NCBI GenBank assembly: GCA_050252545.1
Contig: JBFWKS010000001.1
Span: 1-64,000 of the forward strand
Length of the DNA: 64,000 bases
Source of the DNA: Patulibacter sp050252545
GTDB lineage: Bacteria > Actinomycetota > Thermoleophilia > Solirubrobacterales > Solirubrobacteraceae
Direction: 5' to 3'
The position numbers and the translations under genes are program-made. The notes beneath the pieces are model-generated. The model made no database searches. It was not told where the DNA came from and worked only from the letters and a program-made list of their open reading frames with translations. Within the stretch, counting starts at the first letter, position 1. Every line of letters begins with the position of its first letter. Shown here in pieces: positions 61,083 to 64,000 of this stretch.

Positions 61083-62519
61083 ATGGACCGAGTCGAGGAG
61101 CGACGGGCGGAGCGCGTGGACGTGGTGATCGTGGGCGCCCGGTGCGCGGGGTCGGCGACCGCGATCGCCCTGGCCCGCCGGGGGCGGACTGTCCTCGTGC
61201 TCGACGGCGCCCGGTTCCCGTCCGACACGCTGTCGACCCACCTGTTCTTCCCGGCGCACGTCGCCGAAGTCGACCGGTTGGGGGCGCTCGACCGCGTCCG
61301 GGAGCTCGGGGCGCCCACCCACGACGTCGCCGGGCTGTGGGGCGACGACGTCATGGTCGCGGGGCCGTTCGCGCCGTTCGAGGGGCACGCGCACGGCTGG
61401 TCGGTGCGTCGGCCGGGGTTCGACCTGGCCCTGGTCGAGACGGCCCGCGAGGCGGGGGCCGAGGTGCGTGAGGCCACGCGGGTCACCGATCTGGTGTGGG
61501 GCGCCGACGGGCGGGTCGAGGGCGTCCGCTGGCGCTCGCGCGACGGGGCAGAGGGCACCGTCCTCGCCGACCTCGTGGTCGGGGCCGACGGTCGTCACTC
61601 GACGGTCGCCGGACTCGTCGGCACCCGGTCGCACCACGAGGTGCCCAACCACCGGATGATGGCCTACGCCTACTACCGGGACGCGCCGCGCGCCGACCGC
61701 CACGCCGCGCTGCAGTGGCGGGTCGGTCGCGAGCTCGGGACGGTGTTCCCCTGCGACGGGGGGCTGTCGATCGCGCTGCTCATGTCGCCGGTGGACCGCG
61801 CGCCGGAGTTCCGCGCCGATCCCGTCGGGACGTTCGAGGCGACGGTGGCGGCGATGCCGCCGATGGCGACGCGGTTCGCCGACGCCGAGCGGGTGACCAA
61901 GGTCCGCACGTCCTACAAGCACCCCAAGTACTTCCGGCACTCGGCCGGGCCCGGATGGGCGCTGCCGGGTGACTCCGGGCACTTCAAGGATCCCGTCACC
62001 GCGCAGGGGATCCGGGACGCGTTGCGGTTCGGTCGCCTGCTGGGGGAGGCGGTCGGCCCGCTCATCGGTGATCCCGTCGCCATCGATCGCGCGGTCCGGG
62101 CGTGGGAGCTCGACCGCGATGCCCAGTGCGTGGACATGTACCAGTGGGCCAACGCCCTGGGCGAGGCCGACGCCGTGTCGCCGATCGAGTCGGCGGCGTA
62201 CCGCTGGCTCGCGGCGCGACCGGATGGGGCGACCGAGGTCCTGGACGTCTTCTCGCGCCGGCGGCTGTCGGCCGACGTGTTCTCGCTCGGGCGGGCGGTG
62301 CGGTGGACCGCGGCGGCGCTGCGGACGCCGGACCGGAGCCGGATCGACGTGCTGCGCACCGTGGGTCGCGACGCCGGGCGGGAGCTGCGCCGGCGGCGCG
62401 AGGCGGTCGCGTTCACCCGCGTCCGCGCGGCGTCCTCCCGCGCCGGGCTGACCCCGCCCCACACCGCGCCCGGCGCGGATCAGGCGATCGTCAACCCACC
62501 GTCGACGACGATCGTCTGA
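61083..62519 (+). CDS. FAD-dependent oxidoreductase (geranylgeranyl reductase/monooxygenase-like)
   Basis: 478 residues from the ATG at 61083. The FAD-binding motif VDVVIVGARCAGSATAIALARRG (about residues 12-34), the VVGADGRHSTVA motif (DG of p-hydroxybenzoate-hydroxylase/GGR-type flavoproteins) and GPGWALPGDSGHFKDPVTAQGIRDALRFGRLLGEAV (second FAD block) are present. These occur in FAD-dependent halogenase/geranylgeranyl-reductase-like and monooxygenase proteins. The exact reaction is not predictable. Its end overlaps the stop of the convergent SDR by 40 bases. It is controlled, presumably, by the divergent TetR. Confidence 0.85.
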   Translation: MDRVEERRAERVDVVIVGARCAGSATAIALARRGRTVLVLDGARFPSDTLSTHLFFPAHVAEVDRLGALDRVRELGAPTHDVAGLWGDDVMVAGPFAPFEGHAHGWSVRRPGFDLALVETAREAGAEVREATRVTDLVWGADGRVEGVRWRSRDGAEGTVLADLVVGADGRHSTVAGLVGTRSHHEVPNHRMMAYAYYRDAPRADRHAALQWRVGRELGTVFPCDGGLSIALLMSPVDRAPEFRADPVGTFEATVAAMPPMATRFADAERVTKVRTSYKHPKYFRHSAGPGWALPGDSGHFKDPVTAQGIRDALRFGRLLGEAVGPLIGDPVAIDRAVRAWELDRDAQCVDMYQWANALGEADAVSPIESAAYRWLAARPDGATEVLDVFSRRRLSADVFSLGRAVRWTAAALRTPDRSRIDVLRTVGRDAGRELRRRREAVAFTRVRAASSRAGLTPPHTAPGADQAIVNPPSTTIV

Positions 62520-63259
62520 CCGGTGATGTAGCCGGCACCGGGGCCGGCGAGGAACACCGCCGTGGCGGCCAGCTCTCGTGGGTCGCCGCCGCGGCCGGCG
62601 AGGATCCGCTTGTTCTGCGCCTCGAGGTATCCGTCGTCGTACTGCCCGGTCATCTCGGACTCGAAGAACCCGGGCGCGATCGCGTTGACGCGGATGCCGC
62701 GCCGACCGGTCCACTGCTGCGCCAGGTCACGCGTCAGGCCGAAGATCGCGGCCTTGCTCGCGGAGTACGCGGCCTGCGGAAGGCCGGCGGTCGTCAGCCC
62801 CAGGACGCTGGCGATGTTGATGATGCTGGCGCCCGGCTGCATGACCTTGGCGGCCGCCTGGGCCATCCAGTAGCTGCCGTTGAGGTTGATGTCGATGACC
62901 TGCCGGAACTGCTCCGGGGTCTCCTTGTGGGCGGGGACGGCGGTCCCGATGCCGGCGTTGTTGATCAGCACGTCGACCCGGCCGAAGGCGTCCATCGCGG
63001 CGGCGACGAGCCGCTGGGCGTCCTCGGGGACCGCGACGTCGGTGGCGACGGTCACGGCCCGCCGCCCGGCGGTCTCGACGAGCGCCTTGGTCTCCTCCAG
63101 CCGGTCGACCCGCCGTGCCCCGAGGGCGACGTCGGCACCCGCCTCGGCGAATGCCCGCGCGAACGCGACACCGAGGCCCGCCGATGCTCCGGTGATGACG
63201 GCGACGCGTCCGTCAAGGCGGAACGCGTCGAGGATGGCGGGCGGGAAGCTACTGGTCAT
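62480..63259 (-). CDS. SDR family oxidoreductase
   Basis: 259 residues from the ATG at 63259, with GGAGGAG eight bases before it. GRVAVITGASAGLGVAFARAFAEAGADVALGARR (cofactor, about residues 17-50), NNAGIG, the Ser of IINIASVLGL, AYSASKAAIFGLTRDLAQQW (Tyr, Lys) and VNAIAPGFFESEMT are present, and the family C-terminus GYITGQTIVVDGGLTIA. This is a typical NAD(P)-dependent alcohol/3-oxoacyl reductase-like enzyme. It is convergent with, and overlaps by 40 bp, the flavoprotein gene. Confidence 0.9.
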   Translation of the reverse strand: MTSSFPPAILDAFRLDGRVAVITGASAGLGVAFARAFAEAGADVALGARRVDRLEETKALVETAGRRAVTVATDVAVPEDAQRLVAAAMDAFGRVDVLINNAGIGTAVPAHKETPEQFRQVIDINLNGSYWMAQAAAKVMQPGASIINIASVLGLTTAGLPQAAYSASKAAIFGLTRDLAQQWTGRRGIRVNAIAPGFFESEMTGQYDDGYLEAQNKRILAGRGGDPRELAATAVFLAGPGAGYITGQTIVVDGGLTIA

Positions 63260-63421
63260 CGAATCTCCTCCGGGTGGGCGCCGGTCAGGCTATCCCCCTG
63301 GGAGGTTCGATCCGCCGACGGTGGTCGACGCGCACGGTCGGGCGTGCCGCTCCACGGTCGGTCCGGGCGACGGTGACGTGGGTCACCCGCCCGGCGCCAT
63401 GGGCCGACGGACGCCCGGGCG

Positions 63422-63427
63422 TATGGT
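63422..63427 (+). promoter_or_regulatory. Candidate -10 box (TATGGT) of the glutathione peroxidase gene
   Basis: TATGGT ends seven bases before the ATG at 63435, the same leaderless geometry seen at other starts in this window. Confidence 0.4.
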
Positions 63428-63434
63428 GCGGAGC

Positions 63435-63923
63435 ATGTCGCTGCTCAACACCCCCACGCGCGCCCTCGACGGGTCGCCGTTCTCGCTCGCCGACCACACC
63501 GACGATGCCCTGCTCATCGTCAACGTGGCGTCGCGCTGCGGGTTGACGCCGCAGTACGAAGGGCTGGAGCGGTTGCAGCAGACCTACGGCGGGCGCGGAC
63601 TGCAGGTCATCGGCGTTCCGTCCAACCAGTTCCAGGGGCAGGAGCCGGGCTCGGCCGAGGAGATCGCCGAGTTCTGCTCGACGACCTACGGCGTGACCTT
63701 TCCGCTGCTGGAGAAGACCGACGTCAACGGTCCCGGCCGTCACCCGCTGTACGAGCGGTTGACCGCCACGGCGGACGCCGACGGCGAGGCCGGCGACGTG
63801 CAGTGGAACTTCGAGAAGTTCCTGCTGGCGCCGGGCGGCGAGGTCGTCGCCCGGTTCCGGCCCAAGACCGATCCGGAGGCCCCCGAGGTCATCGCCGCGA
63901 TCGAGGGTGCACTGCCGCGTTAG
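63435..63923 (+). CDS. Glutathione peroxidase family protein (thioredoxin-type peroxidase)
   Basis: 162 residues. NVASRCGLTPQYEGLERL contains the peroxidatic Cys (about Cys35). GVPSNQFQGQEPGSAEEI supplies the catalytic Gln, and VQWNFEKFL the catalytic Trp and Asn. It carries Cys, not selenocysteine, and an in-frame FCSTTYGVTFP cysteine at the position of the resolving Cys of thioredoxin-dependent relatives. It should reduce peroxides, including lipid hydroperoxides, in the cytoplasm. The last 77 bases of the window after its stop hold nothing recognisable. Confidence 0.92.
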   Translation: MSLLNTPTRALDGSPFSLADHTDDALLIVNVASRCGLTPQYEGLERLQQTYGGRGLQVIGVPSNQFQGQEPGSAEEIAEFCSTTYGVTFPLLEKTDVNGPGRHPLYERLTATADADGEAGDVQWNFEKFLLAPGGEVVARFRPKTDPEAPEVIAAIEGALPR

Positions 63924-64000
63924 GGACCGTTCGTCACCGGCGCGGGCGGCGGTACCGGCGGCCGCCGGACGGCACCGCCGGGCGGTCCGAACCTACGCCG

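Noticed and set aside
63300..63316. GGTTCGATCCGCC, another T-loop-like string
   Set aside because: No cloverleaf partners on either side. It is within the leader of the SDR gene.

Overview
The window is very GC-rich, densely coding bacterial DNA of actinobacterial type. It carries a complete mycofactocin cluster, a complete Mce lipid-import operon, many acyl-CoA/lipid enzymes and many operon junctions of the ATGA/GTGA overlap type. The Mce operon contains its own Mkl-type ATPase and an SCP2-like first gene, and about ten genes have a TANNNT -10 box six to nine bases before the start codon. Together these would fit a deep-branching actinobacterium such as the Thermoleophilia/Solirubrobacterales, but this placement is inference: no rRNA or other marker gene is present.

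Layout. 1-8.8 kb: ordinary housekeeping and orphan genes (transglutaminase-like protein, saccharopine-dehydrogenase-like enoyl reductase coupled to an RlmA-type methyltransferase, DUF5718-like protein, SDR, VIT1/CCC1 transporter, YqeY), an AT-rich 49-bp quasi-palindrome at 3918-3966, and a decayed kinase gene at 8053-8786. 8.97-12.36 kb: an AGPS-like flavoprotein overlapping glpD. 12.38-20.33 kb: the mycofactocin locus, mftR divergent from mftABCDEFG, with a strong promoter whose spacer is a perfect 17-bp palindrome and whose core is repeated over the predicted transcription start. 20.4-23.2 kb: a TetR regulator, a 15-bp tandem repeat, an SDR and an acyl-CoA dehydrogenase. 23.56-34.73 kb: one Mce operon (SCP2-like, mkl, yrbEA, yrbEB, mceA-F). 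34.75-39.14 kb: an unknown gene, rubredoxin, a PucR-type regulator, a GAF-LuxR regulator and a frameshifted gene remnant. 39.2-46.3 kb: a minus-strand glycerolipid operon, plsB > HAD-plsC > gpsA > WS/DGAT > lipase. 46.5-56.6 kb: two paralogous P450 genes, a second GAF-LuxR regulator, an SCP2 protein, a zinc alcohol dehydrogenase, an acyl-CoA dehydrogenase, an acyl-CoA synthetase and an alpha/beta hydrolase. 56.7-63.9 kb: an SNF2 helicase with a small partner gene, a TetR/flavoprotein divergent pair, an SDR and a glutathione peroxidase.

How the genes fit together (inference from families). The Mce complex probably imports a lipid or steroid-like compound. The P450s, acyl-CoA synthetase, acyl-CoA dehydrogenases, SDRs and SCP2 proteins are the usual enzymes for oxidising it. 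The plsB/plsC/gpsA/WS-DGAT operon and the AGPS-GlpD pair make or recycle glycerol-3-phosphate and DHAP-based lipids. Mycofactocin is a peptide-derived redox cofactor for nicotinoprotein dehydrogenases and could serve alcohol oxidation in the same metabolism. No rRNA, tRNA, CRISPR array, insertion sequence or phage gene was recognised.
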